Positions 52,373 to 60,770 of a stretch of 64,000 bases of DNA are shown here, piece after piece; position 1 is the stretch's first letter; each line of letters opens with the position of its first letter. A program made the position numbers and the translations under genes. The notes below the pieces were generated by a model, which was given only the letters and a program-made list of their open reading frames with translations, did no database searches and was not told the DNA's origin. The stretch is from positions 186,001 to 250,000 of the forward strand of contig NZ_NEVM01000002.1 of NCBI RefSeq assembly GCF_002261225.1, in the 5' to 3' direction. This DNA comes from Bordetella genomosp. 10 (lineage in GTDB: Bacteria > Pseudomonadota > Gammaproteobacteria > Burkholderiales > Burkholderiaceae_B).

Positions 52373-53356
52373 TCATTGCGGCTGGATGCCCGCCACCCCC
52401 ACCCATTCCTTCCAGCGCTGGGTGTCCGCCTTCACGAACGCGTCGAATTGCTTGACGTCCATCCCCTTGGGCATGAGGCCCAGGGCGCGCAGCCTGTCGG
52501 CCGTGGCCTGGTCCTGCAAGGCCTGCGCGATGTAGCCGTTCATGGCCTGGACGACGTCGTCCGGCGTGCCGGCCGGCGCCGACAGCCCCAGCCAGCCTTC
52601 CACCACGTAACCCGGATAGTAGGAATCCATGGTCGGCACGTCCGGCCAGCTCGGGTGGCGCTGGGCGCCCGTCACCGCCAGCGGGCGCAGGCTCTTGCCG
52701 TCGATCTGGCCCATGGCGGTCAGGTAGTCGACGAAGGCGAAATCGATCTGCCGGCCGCGCAGGTCGGTGATGATCTGCGTGATGTTCTTGTACGCGGCGC
52801 CGTCGACCTTGATGCCGGCGCGCGCCTTGAACAGTTCCGGCGGCACCTGGGAGGAGGAGCTGTAGTAGCCGAAGAAGACCTTGCCGGGATGGTCGCGCGC
52901 GTACTGCACCAGCTCGGGCACCGTCTTGTAGGGCGCGTCCGGCCGCACGATGGCCACCGTGCCGAAGGTGCCGAACATGCCCACCTGGCGGAAATCCTTC
53001 TGCGCGTCGTAGGGCAGCGACTTGTAGAGGAACTGGTTGGCCGAATGGGTGGAATTGGTCGACAGCAGGAAGGTGTAGCCGTCGTGCGGCGCCGTCCTGG
53101 CGGCATTGGTGCCCACGATGCCGCCGGCGCCGGCGCGGTCCTCGACCACGATGCTCTGGCCGGTCTTGGCCCCGAGGAACTGCGCGAAGGTCCGGGCGGT
53201 CAGGTCGGCGGCGCCGCCCGCCGCCGAGGGCACGATGATCGTCACGGGTTTTTCCGGCCAGGCCGCGCGCGCGGCGCCGGGCAGGACCGCCAGGGCGGCC
53301 GATGCGCCCAGCAACAGGCGGGCGGCCGCGCGCGCGGCGATGAACGAAGCTTGCAT
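52373..53356 (-). CDS. Bug-family periplasmic solute receptor
   Basis: 327 aa. A Sec signal peptide (AAARLLLGASAALAVLPGAA) is followed by WPEKPVTIIVPSAAGGAADL, a VVEDRAGAGGIVGTNAARTA block and DVPTMDSYYPGYVVEGWLGL. No TctA/TctB genes are present. It lies 55 nt downstream of an alpha/beta hydrolase gene on the same strand, so the two are likely one operon: a receptor plus a hydrolase for its ligand or product, by inference. Confidence 0.9.
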   Translation of the reverse strand: MQASFIAARAAARLLLGASAALAVLPGAARAAWPEKPVTIIVPSAAGGAADLTARTFAQFLGAKTGQSIVVEDRAGAGGIVGTNAARTAPHDGYTFLLSTNSTHSANQFLYKSLPYDAQKDFRQVGMFGTFGTVAIVRPDAPYKTVPELVQYARDHPGKVFFGYYSSSSQVPPELFKARAGIKVDGAAYKNITQIITDLRGRQIDFAFVDYLTAMGQIDGKSLRPLAVTGAQRHPSWPDVPTMDSYYPGYVVEGWLGLSAPAGTPDDVVQAMNGYIAQALQDQATADRLRALGLMPKGMDVKQFDAFVKADTQRWKEWVGVAGIQPQ

Positions 53357-53411
53357 GGTGTCTGTCTCCTCGGGAAATTCGATGGTTGCCGCGGCGGGTC
53401 GCGGTCCCGCG

Positions 53412-54245
53412 TCAACGCGGGTTGCCGCGCCGCCTGTCGTAGGTGCGCCGGTACCAGTCCAGCAATACCTCCGCGCTGCTTTCCCAGCGCTCGCCGTACA
53501 TCATGGCGTGCGGCTGGTCCGCCAGCAACCGGTGTTCGAAGCCGAAGAAATCGGCGATCGCGCGGTCCTGTCCCGCGGGATGGCGCGCGGGATCGTCCAG
53601 GCCCGCCTCCACGCACAGGCCGGGGCTGCGCATGGCGAAGGGGTTGACGGCCACGCGCAGGGCGTAGCGGTCGTTGAGCACCTGGGGACTTTCGGCGCAC
53701 AGGCGCAGGCGGATGGCGCTGACGTCCACGTCCGCCGCGCAGCCGGCGAAGCGTTCGCGGATTTCCTTGTCGCCCGGCGGCGCGCGCAGGACGTCCTCGG
53801 GCACCGGCGGCAAGGCCGCCGCGCCCGGCAGGTTGGCGGGCGGAGAGGGCGCCAGCAGCACGACCCCGGCCGGCGCGCGCGCCATTTCGGCGGCCGCGAC
53901 CAGCACGGGCAGGGCGCCCATGCTGTGGCCGACCAGGACGACGGGCCCCTCCAGGCGTTCGGCCGCGCGCTGCACCGAGACGGCCAGGTCGCGGATGCCC
54001 GCGTGCAGGAAACTGGCGTCCTGCGGCAGGCCGCCGTGGCCGGGCAGGTCCAGGGCGGCGCAGGCGACGTCCTGCCCGGTGAAATAGGCCAGGTAGTTGG
54101 CATAGCACCAGGCGCCGTGATACGCCCCGTGCACGAAGAGCAGCAGCGGCTGGCCGTGCGCCGGCGGGGCGCTCAGCAGCAGGCGGCCGGCGCCGGCGGG
54201 GTAGGAGGGCAGGCGGTCGATCAGGCTGAAGTCGAAGGCGTTCAT
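53412..54245 (-). CDS. Alpha/beta-hydrolase fold protein
   Basis: 277 aa. The oxyanion segment LFVHGAYHGAWCYANYLAYF, the ALDLPGHGG loop and the nucleophile elbow VVLVGHSMGALPVLVAA (Ser in GHSMG) are clear; an acidic residue and a His complete the triad near the C-terminus (probably ADQPHAMMYGERW). Esterase, lactonase or C-C hydrolase activity cannot be told apart. It precedes a Bug receptor on the same strand. Confidence 0.88.
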   Translation of the reverse strand: MNAFDFSLIDRLPSYPAGAGRLLLSAPPAHGQPLLLFVHGAYHGAWCYANYLAYFTGQDVACAALDLPGHGGLPQDASFLHAGIRDLAVSVQRAAERLEGPVVLVGHSMGALPVLVAAAEMARAPAGVVLLAPSPPANLPGAAALPPVPEDVLRAPPGDKEIRERFAGCAADVDVSAIRLRLCAESPQVLNDRYALRVAVNPFAMRSPGLCVEAGLDDPARHPAGQDRAIADFFGFEHRLLADQPHAMMYGERWESSAEVLLDWYRRTYDRRRGNPR

Positions 54246-54311
54246 GGAGGAATCGAGAAGGGGACGAATCAGGCGGGGGCGATATTGTTTTAAGAATAAT
54301 CTGAACGGATT

Positions 54312-54330
54312 TGCGAATAATTCCTATTTA
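54312..54330 (+). promoter_or_regulatory. Fur-box-like sequence upstream of tonB
   Basis: TGCGAATAATTCCTATTTA, an imperfect AAT/ATT dyad in an AT-rich stretch about 105 nt before the tonB start. A second AAGAATAAT lies at 54292-54300. Iron-Fur control of tonB-exbBD is expected from the family; these sites are moderate matches only. Confidence 0.42.
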
Positions 54331-54434
54331 AGATATATTCTTGGGCTTCATTCGCCCTGTGTCCTCGTGCGTGCGCGTTTCGCGTTCCGTTTCATCGCAG
54401 GGTGTGCATAGCGATATCGTCCCCTGGCTGATTC

Positions 54435-55262
54435 ATGCCTAGCGTCAAAAGCGGTTGGTCAACATCTTCCTCGATTTCTCCAGGCTTGCGCATCGGCGCG
54501 GGCGTGGCGGTGGCAATTCTGCATGCGGCGGTCGCGGCCGCGCTGTTCGTCAGCGACGAGACGAAGCTGGATATGCCTCAGGACGCGCCCATCATGGTAA
54601 GCGTCATCGAGGCGCCGGTGCCGCAGATGGCCAAGGCCGATCCCACGCCGGAGCCGCCGCAGCCCCCCGTGGAAGAGCCGCCGCCTCCGCCGCCGGAGGA
54701 AGAACCGCCGCCCGACGTCAAGCCGGACCCCACGCCCGACGTCAAGCCGGAACCGGAGCCCGAGCCGGAGCCCGTGATCGAGAAGCCGCCGGAGCCCGCG
54801 CCCAAGCCCAAGCCGAAACCCAAACCGAAGCCCAAGCCCCAGCCGAAGCCGCAGCCCAAGAAAGAGGAGCCGCCGCCCAAGCCGGTGGAAAACCCGCCGC
54901 CGCCCGCGCCGCCTTCGGGCACGCCGCAGGGCGACAGCAAGCCGCAGGCGCCGACCCAGGGACCGCCGCCGGACCAGCCCGAGCTGGTCTCCAACGTGGC
55001 CTATGACGGACGCGGCCCGCGGCCGGTGTATCCGGAAGCCTCGCGCCGCCTGCGCGAGGAAGGCCGGGTCATGGTGCTGGTGGTGATCAATACCGAAGGC
55101 ACGATAGAAAAGGCGACGGTGGTCCAGTCGTCCGGCTATTCGCGCCTGGACCAGGCCGCGCTGGACGCGCTGCGCCGGGTCCACTTCAAACCGTATACGC
55201 GCAACGGCGTGGCCTACACCGTGCAGGCCAGGATCCCGTTCGATTTCAACATGAGGAACTGA
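54435..55262 (+). CDS. tonB: TonB energy-transducing protein
   Basis: 275 aa. A single N-terminal membrane anchor (LRIGAGVAVAILHAAVAAAL) is followed by a long Pro-rich periplasmic spacer with Glu-Pro repeats then Lys-Pro repeats (about residues 70-165). The C-terminal TonB domain follows, with GPRPVYPEASRRLREEGRVM and a YTVQARIPFDFN end. It transmits proton-motive force from ExbBD to receptors such as that at 1709-4174. exbB begins 1 nt after the stop, so the three genes are one operon. Confidence 0.94.
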   Translation: MPSVKSGWSTSSSISPGLRIGAGVAVAILHAAVAAALFVSDETKLDMPQDAPIMVSVIEAPVPQMAKADPTPEPPQPPVEEPPPPPPEEEPPPDVKPDPTPDVKPEPEPEPEPVIEKPPEPAPKPKPKPKPKPKPQPKPQPKKEEPPPKPVENPPPPAPPSGTPQGDSKPQAPTQGPPPDQPELVSNVAYDGRGPRPVYPEASRRLREEGRVMVLVVINTEGTIEKATVVQSSGYSRLDQAALDALRRVHFKPYTRNGVAYTVQARIPFDFNMRN

Positions 55263-55263
55263 C

Positions 55264-56178
55264 ATGTCCAACGCTCTTGACCTTGCCGCCATGCTGTTGG
55301 CGCAGGCGACCACCGCCGCGCCGGCGGATCCGGGCGTCGCGCCGCAGGGAGCCGGCGCCTTGCCGGCCGCGGCCAATACCGTCCAGCAGGCCGCCGCCGC
55401 GCTGCCGGCCCCGGCGCCCGTCACGCCCGACATGGGCGTCATGCACTTCATCGCGCAGGCCGACGGCGTCGGCAAGGCGCTGTTCGTCATCCTGCTGCTG
55501 ATGTCGGTGATCACGTGGTACCTGATCATCGTCAAGGTCATTAACAACGCGCTGGTGCGCAAGCGTTCGCGCGACTTCCTCAACAAGTTCTGGAACGCCA
55601 GCTCGCTGGACCAGGTGGAAAACGAAATCGCCACGCACGGCGCGCGCGATCCCTTCTCGCACCTAGCCAGCCACGCCATGCATGCGCGCGCCCACCACGC
55701 CAAGTACGGCGCCACCAAGCTGGAGGAAACCGGCTCGAACGGCGAATTCGTCACCCGCACGATGCGCAAGGTGATCGACGAGGAAACCGCCAAGCTGGAA
55801 AACGGCCTGACGGTCATGGCCTCGGTGGGCTCCACCGCGCCTTTCGTCGGCCTGTTCGGCACGGTGTGGGGCGTGTACCACGCGCTGGTCGGCATCGGCC
55901 TGTCCGATGGCGTGACCATCAACCGCATCGCCGGCCCGGTGGGCGAATCGCTGATCATGACCGGCCTGGGCCTGGCGGTGGCGATTCCCGCGGTGCTGGC
56001 CTACAACATGTTCGTGCGCAACAACCGCGTGTTCCTGTCGCGCCTGGACGCCTATGCGCATGACCTGTTCGCCTTCCTGATGACCGGCCAGCAAGTGGCC
56101 CTGTCCGACGGCAAGGTGCGCGCGCTGCGCCGTTCGGCCGGCCTGCCCGCCGGCGCGCAAACCCGCGGGAGCGAATAA
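55264..56178 (+). CDS. exbB: ExbB proton-channel subunit (MotA/TolQ/ExbB family)
   Basis: 304 aa. An N-terminal signal-like/Ala-rich segment precedes three membrane helices: LFVILLLMSVITWYLIIVKV, then after a cytoplasmic loop VMASVGSTAPFVGLFGTVWG and SLIMTGLGLAVAIPAVLAYN. The TAPFVGLFGTVWG pattern is the family hallmark. With ExbD it forms the TonB motor. The gene starts 1 nt after tonB and abuts exbD. Confidence 0.95.
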   Translation: MSNALDLAAMLLAQATTAAPADPGVAPQGAGALPAAANTVQQAAAALPAPAPVTPDMGVMHFIAQADGVGKALFVILLLMSVITWYLIIVKVINNALVRKRSRDFLNKFWNASSLDQVENEIATHGARDPFSHLASHAMHARAHHAKYGATKLEETGSNGEFVTRTMRKVIDEETAKLENGLTVMASVGSTAPFVGLFGTVWGVYHALVGIGLSDGVTINRIAGPVGESLIMTGLGLAVAIPAVLAYNMFVRNNRVFLSRLDAYAHDLFAFLMTGQQVALSDGKVRALRRSAGLPAGAQTRGSE

Positions 56179-56643
56179 ATGGCCTTCGGTGGTTTCGACA
56201 ACAAGGGCGGGGGCGGGCACACCATGTCCGAAATCAACATGGTGCCCTTGATCGACGTGATGCTGGTGCTGCTGGTGATCTTCATCATCACCGCGCCGCT
56301 GCTGGCGCACTCCATCCGCATCAACATGCCCCAGGTCAGCGCCGAGCAGATCACGGAAGATCCCAAGGTGATCGACCTGGCCATCGACGGCAAGGGCCAG
56401 TTGTTCTGGGACGAGAAGCCGGTCTTCCTGGACGACCTGCAGGCGCGCTTCGCCGCCGAGGCCGGCAAGAAGCCGCAGCCCGAGGTGCGCATCCGCGCCG
56501 ACCTGAACACCCGCTACGAGACTCTGGCCAAGGTCATGGCCTCGGCGCGCCGCTCGGGTTTGGGCCGCATCGGCTTCGTCACCACCCCGGCGCCCGGCCA
56601 GGCGGCCATCCCGCCGGCGCCGGCCGCCGCCCCCGCGAAGTAA
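56179..56643 (+). CDS. exbD: ExbD, TonB-system motor subunit
   Basis: 154 aa. A cytoplasmic N-terminus (HTMSEINMVPLIDVMLVLLV) contains the essential channel Asp in PLIDVML; one membrane helix (VLLVIFIITAPLLAHSI) and a periplasmic domain follow. The C-terminus is extended and Ala/Pro-rich (PGQAAIPPAPAAAPAK). The ATG directly follows the exbB TAA. A strong terminator lies about 100 nt downstream. Confidence 0.95.
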   Translation: MAFGGFDNKGGGGHTMSEINMVPLIDVMLVLLVIFIITAPLLAHSIRINMPQVSAEQITEDPKVIDLAIDGKGQLFWDEKPVFLDDLQARFAAEAGKKPQPEVRIRADLNTRYETLAKVMASARRSGLGRIGFVTTPAPGQAAIPPAPAAAPAK

Positions 56644-56747
56644 AGGGGGGTAGGGGCGGCCCGGCCCCGGGGCGGCTCAGCCATTCCGTATCGCGAAATG
56701 GCGGCTCGCCCGGGGCGCCGGGTAGGCCGGTATCCGCGTTTTCCCGG

Positions 56748-56788
56748 GAAGGCCCCGCGATCGGCAGGATCGCGGGGCCTTCCTGTTT
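56748..56788 (+). terminator. Rho-independent terminator of tonB-exbB-exbD
   Basis: GAAGGCCCCGCGAT / ATCGCGGGGCCTTC stem with a 7-nt loop, followed by CTGTTTTC. Confidence 0.85.
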
Positions 56789-56890
56789 TCCCGCCGCCCC
56801 GGGAGGCAGCCCTGGCCCGGCGGCAAAAAAATTGTCGGGCGGGCGGAACAGGTCATGTCGCTGCAAGCTGGATCGCGCTAGAATCGCGCC

Positions 56891-57574
56891 ATGCGAGTAC
56901 TCGTAATCGAAGATGACACCACCCTGGGCCACGCGCTCCAGGAATTCCTGGCGGACCAGGGTTATGCGGTCGACTGGTTGACCGACGGCGACAAGGTGCT
57001 GGGCGCCTTGGCCGGACAGCCCTACGATCTGCTGGTCCTGGACCTCAACCTGCCCGGCATGAGCGGCCTCGATGTGCTGCGCCAGCTACGTCTGGACGGC
57101 AATCAGGTTCCCGTCCTCATACTCACCGCGCGCGACGGCATCGAAGACCGTGTCGCGGGACTGGACGCCGGCGCCGACGACTACGTCACCAAGCCTTTCG
57201 ACCTGCCGGAACTGGCGGCGCGCGCGCGCGCCTTCGCCCGCCGGCGCAGCGGGCAGGCCCAGCCGCTGATCGAGGTCGGTCCGCTGGTGTTCGACACCGT
57301 CGGCCGCGAGGTGCGCGTCAACGGGGAGCGCCTGGCCCTGTCCGTGCGCGAGCTGTCGGTGCTGGAGATGCTGATGGCGCGTGTCGGCCGCGTGGTCACC
57401 AAGCGGCAAATCGTCAATTCGCTGTCCGCCTGGGACGCCGATTTCAGCGAAAACGCGGTCGAAGTCTATGTGTACCGTCTGCGCAAGCGCCTGGAAGGCA
57501 CGGGCGCCAGCATCCAGACGGTGCGCGGCTTCGGCTACCTGTTGGACGTGGAAACGGCGGCCCCCGCGGCCTGA
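56891..57574 (+). CDS. OmpR-family response regulator (TctD/QseB-like)
   Basis: 227 aa. The receiver (residues 1-115) has acidic EDD near 7-9, phospho-Asp in LLVLDLNLPGMSGLDVLRQL, Thr in LILTARDG and Lys in YVTKPFDLPEL. The C-terminal winged helix ends in the recognition/wing region VEVYVYRLRKRLEGTGASIQ and TVRGFGYLL. It pairs with the kinase gene 99 nt downstream. The closest named systems by pattern are TctD/TctE and QseB/QseC; control of organic-acid uptake is possible but not shown. Confidence 0.92.
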   Translation: MRVLVIEDDTTLGHALQEFLADQGYAVDWLTDGDKVLGALAGQPYDLLVLDLNLPGMSGLDVLRQLRLDGNQVPVLILTARDGIEDRVAGLDAGADDYVTKPFDLPELAARARAFARRRSGQAQPLIEVGPLVFDTVGREVRVNGERLALSVRELSVLEMLMARVGRVVTKRQIVNSLSAWDADFSENAVEVYVYRLRKRLEGTGASIQTVRGFGYLLDVETAAPAA

Positions 57575-57673
57575 GCGGCGCTTGCTCCGCTTGGCCAGCG
57601 ACGCCATTTCTTCCTTCGAGCCCTCTTTCGACGCCCTGCCGGGACGCTGTGCCGGCAAGAGGCGCCCCAGACC

Positions 57674-58852
57674 ATGAGCGTGGATACACGGTCCGAACCA
57701 GTCGCCCCCCACGCCCTGCGCAATAGCGGACCGGATGCCCCGGCGCGGCCGGCCGCCGCCGATGCCATCGCCCGGCCCGGCCTGCTGCCGGCCGGTTCGC
57801 TGGCCCGTCATCTGGTGGTGCGCCTGCTGCCCGCCATTCTTCTCCTGGTGCTGCTGGACCTGGCGGCCACCTGGGTCATCACCCACAAGATCGATCTCGC
57901 CATCTGGATGCTGGAGGACTTCTTCTGGCTGATGGTGCTGGGCCAGGCCATCCTGATGGTGGCGTTCGCCTGGGTGGTGGTGCACGGCGTGCGCTCCGGC
58001 CTGCGTTCGGTGAACCTGCTGTCCGAGGAGATCAGCCAGCGCTCCATCGACGACATGCAGCCGCTGGAAGTGGCGGGCGTGCCGGCGGAAATGGAGCCGC
58101 TGGTGCTGCGCACCAATGACCTGCTGGCGCGCCTGGATTCCTCGCTGGCGGCCCAGCGGCGCTTCATCGGCCACGCGGCGCATCAGTTGCGCACCCCGCT
58201 CAGCGGCCTGCGCCTGGAATCCGAATTGATGCTGTCGCGGCCCTTGCCGGACGACGTGCGCGCCCGCGCCGAGCGGATCAAGGCGGTCAGCGACCGCATG
58301 ATCCGCCTGGGCCAGCAATTGCTGGTGCTGGCGCGGGCCGATCCCAACGCGCGGCCGCAGGACAGTTTCCAGCGGGTCGACCTGTGCGACTGGGTGCGCG
58401 CCAGCGGCGCGGAATGGATACCGCGCACGCGGGCGGCCCAGGTCCAACTGGACCTGGTGGCGCCGGACGAACCGGTCTGGATCGACGCCGATCCCCTGCT
58501 GCTGGACGAATTGCTGGGCAACCTGATCGACAACGCCATGCGCTACGGCAATCCCGGCGGTTGCATTACCCTGCACGTGGGCAGCAATCCGCCGTCGCTG
58601 ACGGTGATGGACGACGGGCCGGGCATCGCGGCCGAGGACCGGGACCGCGTGTTCGAGGCCTTCTACCGTTCGCCCTCGGCGACGGCCGGCGGCTCCGGAC
58701 TGGGATTGGCCATCGTGCGCGAGATCGCCCACGCGCACGGCGCCTGGTGGAAGCTCACCAGCCGGCCCGAGTATCCGGGCACCCGCCTGACGGTGGTGTT
58801 TCCCGGCCCGCGCAAGGGGGCGCAATTGACCCGACACGACAAACAAGTATGA
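57674..58852 (+). CDS. Sensor histidine kinase (TctE/QseC-like)
   Basis: 392 aa. Two membrane helices (LVVRLLPAILLLVLLDLAAT; MVLGQAILMVAFAWVVVHGV) bracket a very short periplasmic loop, followed by a HAMP-like linker. The H-box is FIGHAAHQLRTPLSGLRLES; the N-box LLGNLIDNAMRYGNPGG and G-boxes DDGPGIAAEDRD and GGSGLGLAIVREIA complete the ATPase. The small sensor loop suggests sensing in or near the membrane. Its stop TGA overlaps the kup ATG (ATGA), so the kinase and the potassium transporter are translationally coupled. Confidence 0.92.
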   Translation: MSVDTRSEPVAPHALRNSGPDAPARPAAADAIARPGLLPAGSLARHLVVRLLPAILLLVLLDLAATWVITHKIDLAIWMLEDFFWLMVLGQAILMVAFAWVVVHGVRSGLRSVNLLSEEISQRSIDDMQPLEVAGVPAEMEPLVLRTNDLLARLDSSLAAQRRFIGHAAHQLRTPLSGLRLESELMLSRPLPDDVRARAERIKAVSDRMIRLGQQLLVLARADPNARPQDSFQRVDLCDWVRASGAEWIPRTRAAQVQLDLVAPDEPVWIDADPLLLDELLGNLIDNAMRYGNPGGCITLHVGSNPPSLTVMDDGPGIAAEDRDRVFEAFYRSPSATAGGSGLGLAIVREIAHAHGAWWKLTSRPEYPGTRLTVVFPGPRKGAQLTRHDKQV

Positions 58853-60753
58853 CTTCAAGCACCGCAACCGTCGGCAAGGGCCCCGTGGCGCATGCGCCAT
58901 CCTCCAAGGCCGCCTTGATCATGGGCGCGCTGGGCGTGGTGTACGGCGATATCGGCACCAGCCCGCTGTATACCCTGCGGGCCTGCCTGACGGGCTACGG
59001 CGATCTGCAGCCCGGCCACGTCCTGGGCGTGCTCTCCATCCTGTTCTGGATGCTGATGCTGGTGGTCTCGTTCAAGTACGTGACCCTGGTGCTGCGCGCG
59101 GACAACCGCGGCGAGGGCGGCACGCTGGCGCTGCTGGAGCTGGCCATCCGCGGCCGCACCGGCCGCCTGCGCACCTTCCTTATCATGCTGGCGATTTTCG
59201 GCGCCGCGCTGTTCTACGGCGACAGCATGATCACGCCGGCGATTTCGGTGATGTCCGCGCTGGAAGGGATCAGCGTGGTGTCGCACCGCTTCGAGCACTG
59301 GGTCGTGCCCCTGTCCATGGTGGTGCTGATCGCGCTGTTCGTCATCCAGTCGCGCGGCACGGGCACCATGGGCAAGCTGTTCGGTCCCATCATGGCCCTG
59401 TGGTTCGGCACCCTGGCGGTGGTCGGCGGCTGGCAGATCTGGCTGACGCCCGCCATCCTGCAGGCGCTGGATCCGATCTGGGCCGTGCGCTTCGTCATCG
59501 AGTCGCCGGGCGCCAGCTTCGTGCTGCTGGGCTCCGTGGTGCTGGCCTTGACCGGCGCCGAGGCGCTCTACGCGGACATGGGCCACTTCGGCCGGAGCCC
59601 CATCCGCCGCGCGTGGTTCTGGATGGTGCTGCCGTCGCTGACGCTGTGCTATTTCGGCCAGGGCGCCTTGCTGCTGCGCGATCCGGGCGCGATCAAGAAC
59701 CCCTTCTTCCTGATGGCGCCGGACTGGTTCGTGGCGCCCCTGGTCGCGCTGGCCACCGTCGCCACGGTGGTGGCATCGCAGGCGGTGATCTCCGGCGCGT
59801 ATTCGATGACGCGCCAGGCCGTGCAACTGGGCTATTGGCCGCGCATGGAGATCCTGCATACGTCCGCCATCGAGAAGGGCCAGATCTACCTGCCGCAGGT
59901 CAACGCGCTGCTGCTGGCGGCGGTGATCGTGCTGGTGCTGGTGTTCCGCAGCTCGGACAACCTGGCGGCCGCCTATGGTTTCGCGGTCACGGGCACGATG
60001 CTGACCACCTCGGTGCTGATGTTCTCGCTGACCATGCGCCTGAACGCCGGCGCCAAGCGCGTCATGTGGTCGGTGGTGCTGGGCTTCCTGCTGATCTTCG
60101 ACCTGCTGCTGTTCTCGGCCAATGCCTTGAAGGTGCATGAAGGCGGCTGGCTGCCGCTGATGGTCGGCATCGTCGTGTTCACGCTGATGATCACCTGGCG
60201 GCGCGGCCGCTATCTGCTGAGCGAACTGCAGCAGCGCGACCGCCAGCCGCTGAAGGAATTCATGGAGCAACTGGAGGCCTATCCGCCGGCGCGGGTGCAC
60301 GGCACGGCCATCTTCATGACCATGAGCCCCGGCTACGTGCCGCCGGCGCTGCTGCACAACCTCAAGCACAACAAGGTGCTGCACGACCACGTGCTCTTCT
60401 TCACCATCCGCAGCGCCGACGTGCCCTACGTGCTGGCCGAGGAGCGCTTCACGGTGGCCAAGCTCAGCGCGTCCAGTTGGCAGGCGGTGGTGACCTACGG
60501 CTTCAAGGAAGAACCGGACGTGCCGGAGGTGCTGCGGGAAATCGCCGAGTCCTATCCGGAGCTGGACCTGGAGCCGATGCGCACGTCCTTCTATCTGTCG
60601 CGCCAGACGGTGGTGTCGGCGCGGCGGCCGGCCATGCGGCGCTGGCGGCGCGCGCTGTTCGCCTTCATGGCGCGCAACTCCACCCGCAGCACCAAGTTCT
60701 TCAAGATTCCGCCCAATCGCGTGGTGGAAATGGGGATGCAGGTCGAGTTGTAG
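58849..60753 (+). CDS. kup: KUP-family potassium uptake permease
   Basis: 634 aa low-affinity K+/H+ symporter with about twelve membrane helices and a cytoplasmic C-terminal domain. It opens LIMGALGVVYGDIGTSPLYT, the family hallmark; GEGGTLALLELAIR, FYGDSMITPAISVMSALEG and NAADIGLF-equivalent regions follow. The start was placed at ATG 58849 by this conserved N-terminus, and it overlaps the preceding kinase stop by 4 nt. A convergent regulator gene ends 17 nt downstream. Confidence 0.95.
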   Translation: MTSSTATVGKGPVAHAPSSKAALIMGALGVVYGDIGTSPLYTLRACLTGYGDLQPGHVLGVLSILFWMLMLVVSFKYVTLVLRADNRGEGGTLALLELAIRGRTGRLRTFLIMLAIFGAALFYGDSMITPAISVMSALEGISVVSHRFEHWVVPLSMVVLIALFVIQSRGTGTMGKLFGPIMALWFGTLAVVGGWQIWLTPAILQALDPIWAVRFVIESPGASFVLLGSVVLALTGAEALYADMGHFGRSPIRRAWFWMVLPSLTLCYFGQGALLLRDPGAIKNPFFLMAPDWFVAPLVALATVATVVASQAVISGAYSMTRQAVQLGYWPRMEILHTSAIEKGQIYLPQVNALLLAAVIVLVLVFRSSDNLAAAYGFAVTGTMLTTSVLMFSLTMRLNAGAKRVMWSVVLGFLLIFDLLLFSANALKVHEGGWLPLMVGIVVFTLMITWRRGRYLLSELQQRDRQPLKEFMEQLEAYPPARVHGTAIFMTMSPGYVPPALLHNLKHNKVLHDHVLFFTIRSADVPYVLAEERFTVAKLSASSWQAVVTYGFKEEPDVPEVLREIAESYPELDLEPMRTSFYLSRQTVVSARRPAMRRWRRALFAFMARNSTRSTKFFKIPPNRVVEMGMQVEL

Positions 60754-60770
60754 GGAAACGGTCCCCGCGT

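Noticed and set aside
54640..54900. Repeated Glu-Pro / Lys-Pro codons that look like a DNA repeat array
   Set aside because: They are the normal periplasmic spacer of TonB, in frame, not a separate repeat or CRISPR.
54459..55958. 499-aa antisense frame across tonB/exbB with a Gly-rich stretch
   Set aside because: The Gly-rich run is the complement of the TonB proline-rich region; tonB and exbB are certain.
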